NCBI RefSeq assembly: GCF_026262505.1
Contig: NC_067205.1
Coordinates: 16,306,001 to 16,370,000 of the forward strand
Source of the DNA: Trichomonas vaginalis G3
Taxonomy: Eukaryota > Parabasalia > Trichomonadida > Trichomonadidae
DNA: 64,000 nt
Direction: 5' to 3'
Part shown: piece after piece, positions 61,891 through 64,000 of the stretch
Layout of the letters: each line of letters begins with the position of its first letter
Numbering within the stretch: the stretch's first letter is position 1
Made by a program: the position numbers and the translations under genes
The notes under the pieces: model-generated
Databases searched by the model: none
Told to the model about the DNA's origin: nothing
The model's input: the letters and a program-made list of their open reading frames with translations, nothing else

Positions 61891-64000
61891 TTATAAAATG
61901 TTAATATTTGGATAATTTTGTTTCATTATCTCTTTTGCTTTCTCTATACCATATTTCTCTATACAAAACTTCGCGTGAGTAACGTAAATCTGCAAATTTT
62001 CTTTGTCCTTCAAAATCAATAATCTTTTTTCAAATTCAGCTTCATCTTTGAGGGATCTCGCGAATTCATGTAATAATAAACCTAATTCTATACTTGGACA
62101 TCTTGTAAACAAGTCAAAAGTCTTTTGGTAAACCAATTTTTCTCTTTTTTCGAAGATATCCTGAATTTCCAAAACCAAACTTTGAGAAAAGAAAGACAAA
62201 TTAAATATCTCTTCAACCAAACTCGGATATATATCAACCAAATGGTGTAGCAAAGATATACTCGAATCGAAAACAGGTGATTTCGGGAATATCATGAAAA
62301 CAGAAGTGAATTCCATCAACAAAGGATGGAAATTTCCAAATTTTTCTTTGTTCATCAACAATTTCAAGATAAAAGGTATCAAGCATTCAACAGTTTTGTT
62401 GTTCCTTGCAACCTCGTATATCAAAGGAATCAAATTATCAACAAAATTCACAATAAATGTCACAACATTTATAGAAGAATCAATTTGTATAAATTGAGTG
62501 GCTCCAACTAAAGAAGAAGACACAAAAGAAGGAATTCCTGACTTCAAATTCTGTATAAAATCAGTGACATTCATTGAAGGAATGGCAATCTTGTTGTTTG
62601 TAACAAAATAAGAGGCAGAATTAAAATATAAAAAGTGACACTTAATTTTGAGGAAGAAATTATTCAAAAACTCAAAAATAATTTTTTGTTCGTTTGAAAT
62701 TTGGACTAACAAATAAAGTAGATGTCTAAATTCGTAGTACACTGATGCAGAATCAATATTAATTATGTCTTCAAGTTGTCCAATAACTAGAGCAACAATA
62801 GAATTGTATTCCATTGTCATTTTTCTTTGCCTCAAATTAACAATCGCTGCTAAAATAAATCTCAATAAAACACAACAGTGTTTCGATGTAGGCAAACTAA
62901 TAAACAATGCCAAGTTCTGTGAAATAAAATCATTAATGATAATTCCACTAAAAGTGACAAAAGAAGACGATAACAATTGAGAGAAAACCTTAAATGACTT
63001 AGTTTTAAATTCTTCAACATCTTGTAAGACTGTGTTGAAATAATCTGGATCAACTATAGCTAATGCTTCTATTAAGTCATAATCTGATATTCGTAATAAA
63101 TCATATGGACTGTCACTTTTTGAAATTTCCAAAATTTTGGTTTTGATTTTTTCTGGAAATTCAGAAATTTTCAAATTCAATAGTTTTATCGTCATTGGCA
63201 AAACGGTTATTTCCATAAACATATCATTTTGTAGTATAAGATCTCTGTCAATAGAAATGCTGTTCTTGAGACAGTATTTCAAGCAAATTTTCAATGATTT
63301 CGTGTCATTTTCTGACAAAATGAAATTCAAAATTTCTTTCATGAAATCATTTGACAAAACAAATTGGGTATTCTCCAAAAATGAACAGATCAGTGGTATG
63401 TTCTTTATTAATTTGTTTTCTTTCATCTCTTTAGAAATAGAAATTTTGTCAATTTTGTCAATTTTTTCTAAAGAAAACGTCACTTTTTCTGTTTTATATG
63501 GTGTGTTTTTGATTTTATAGAAAATTAGAGGATTTTCTTCAATTAACTTCTCTAGTCCATCGAAAATGATGATATCCTTATGCAGCATTGCGAATTCCAA
63601 GTGATCTCTGTCTAGATCTTGTATTTTCTTGACTTCTTTCTGTATTTTGTTTGATTTCATAAAATCTATCAATTCAAAGTTCATTTTTTCATCTGTACAG
63701 CTCCATTTCGAAAACTCTGTGTCTTGTATATACTTAATCACTCTGTTTTTAGCATCAGAAACTCCATTATTCGCCAACATCAGCAATGACAATGAAAACT
63801 CATCGATTACAAACTTTACGACTGATTTTCCAAGTACTGCACATAATCTGAACATCAGAGGTGGTCCTGTTATTGGATCTATGATGATTTGGAGTGTCGG
63901 TAATGTAGATAACGCTTTTTCATGGTCATTTCTGTCAATTAACACGAAACAATAGAACAACAAGTCAGGATCAGTACATCTCTGCTCAATTAAGTACTTT
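61891..64000 (-). CDS. large helical-repeat protein, 5' end outside window
   Basis: The frame is open from the stop at 61891 to the window edge, at least 703 codons. The sequence is almost wholly alpha-helical with repeated hydrophobic pairs (VLLRFILAAIVNLRQRK, FIVNFVDNLIPLIYEVARNNK, LIPFILKLLMNK), like HEAT or ARM solenoids. The C-terminal 90 residues (ELGLLLHEFARSLKDEAEFEKRL ... YVTHAKFCIEKYGIEKAKEIM) change to TPR-like pairs, as in the switch from HEAT to FAT in PIKKs. No kinase domain follows. Family assignment is tentative; a nuclear or scaffold HEAT protein is equally possible. Unusual for its high Ile/Lys content, which follows the AT bias. Confidence 0.6.
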   Translation of the reverse strand, partial: KYLIEQRCTDPDLLFYCFVLIDRNDHEKALSTLPTLQIIIDPITGPPLMFRLCAVLGKSVVKFVIDEFSLSLLMLANNGVSDAKNRVIKYIQDTEFSKWSCTDEKMNFELIDFMKSNKIQKEVKKIQDLDRDHLEFAMLHKDIIIFDGLEKLIEENPLIFYKIKNTPYKTEKVTFSLEKIDKIDKISISKEMKENKLIKNIPLICSFLENTQFVLSNDFMKEILNFILSENDTKSLKICLKYCLKNSISIDRDLILQNDMFMEITVLPMTIKLLNLKISEFPEKIKTKILEISKSDSPYDLLRISDYDLIEALAIVDPDYFNTVLQDVEEFKTKSFKVFSQLLSSSFVTFSGIIINDFISQNLALFISLPTSKHCCVLLRFILAAIVNLRQRKMTMEYNSIVALVIGQLEDIINIDSASVYYEFRHLLYLLVQISNEQKIIFEFLNNFFLKIKCHFLYFNSASYFVTNNKIAIPSMNVTDFIQNLKSGIPSFVSSSLVGATQFIQIDSSINVVTFIVNFVDNLIPLIYEVARNNKTVECLIPFILKLLMNKEKFGNFHPLLMEFTSVFMIFPKSPVFDSSISLLHHLVDIYPSLVEEIFNLSFFSQSLVLEIQDIFEKREKLVYQKTFDLFTRCPSIELGLLLHEFARSLKDEAEFEKRLLILKDKENLQIYVTHAKFCIEKYGIEKAKEIMKQNYPNINIL

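Overview
The window looks like nuclear DNA of a parabasalid flagellate (trichomonad), probably Tritrichomonas foetus, Trichomonas vaginalis or a close relative. The evidence is AT-rich DNA with long intronless ORFs, TCAYW initiator motifs a few bases before several ATGs, DUF3447-type ankyrin proteins, a BspA-like leucine-rich protein, a Pmp-like beta-helix protein, mariner elements with 28-bp ends, and an IFT gene as expected of a flagellate. The species call is inference. A run of 261 N (21292-21552) marks a draft assembly.

Layout. 0-1 kb: 3' part of a BRCT-like gene (-). 2.4-5.2 kb: ankyrin gene (-) split by an apparently intact mariner. 6.0-6.6 kb: ankyrin remnant. 7.2-14.1 kb: a very long Sec16 homologue (-). 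14.5-16.2 kb: second ankyrin paralogue (+). 17.5-18.4 kb: PQ-loop protein. 18.6-20.9 kb: third, broken ankyrin paralogue (+) split by a hAT-like element that carries a minisatellite. 21.3-22.1 kb: divergent histone H3/H4 pair with E2F-like sites. 22.4-29.6 kb: RRM protein, mitotic-type cyclin, Rab-like GTPase with an unusual switch II, BspA-like protein and a seven-TM protein. 30-32.4 kb: membrane-protein gene split by a second, dead mariner. 32.8-34.5 kb: multipass membrane protein. 34.9-38.8 kb: IFT144/WDR19. 39.6-45.1 kb: BTB-like protein, short Hop/Sti1-like co-chaperone, CUE protein and a KPxIYLYP-motif protein. 45.8-46.5 kb: another decayed ankyrin copy. 47.7-50.2 kb: UBX-like protein and a second seven-TM protein. 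51.2-54.5 kb: Pmp-like gene split by a TTAA-type element, which is itself split by a MULE-like element with a 121-bp tandem array. 55-57.4 kb: LRR protein with a degenerate PP2C domain. 59.6-60.3 kb: PIKK FAT-domain fragment. 60.6-61.5 kb: single-pass membrane protein. 61.9-64 kb: large helical-repeat protein running off the window.

The housekeeping genes cover ER export (Sec16), membrane traffic (Rab), intraflagellar transport (IFT144), chromatin (H3/H4), cell cycle (cyclin) and chaperoning (Hop). The most notable content is mobile. Three different elements sit in three host reading frames. In each case the host codons on either side are in phase when one copy of the target duplication is counted, which points to recent insertion. 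The hAT-like, TTAA-type and MULE-like elements could each be defined from their ends and target duplications. No retroelement, Polinton or CRISPR array was recognised.
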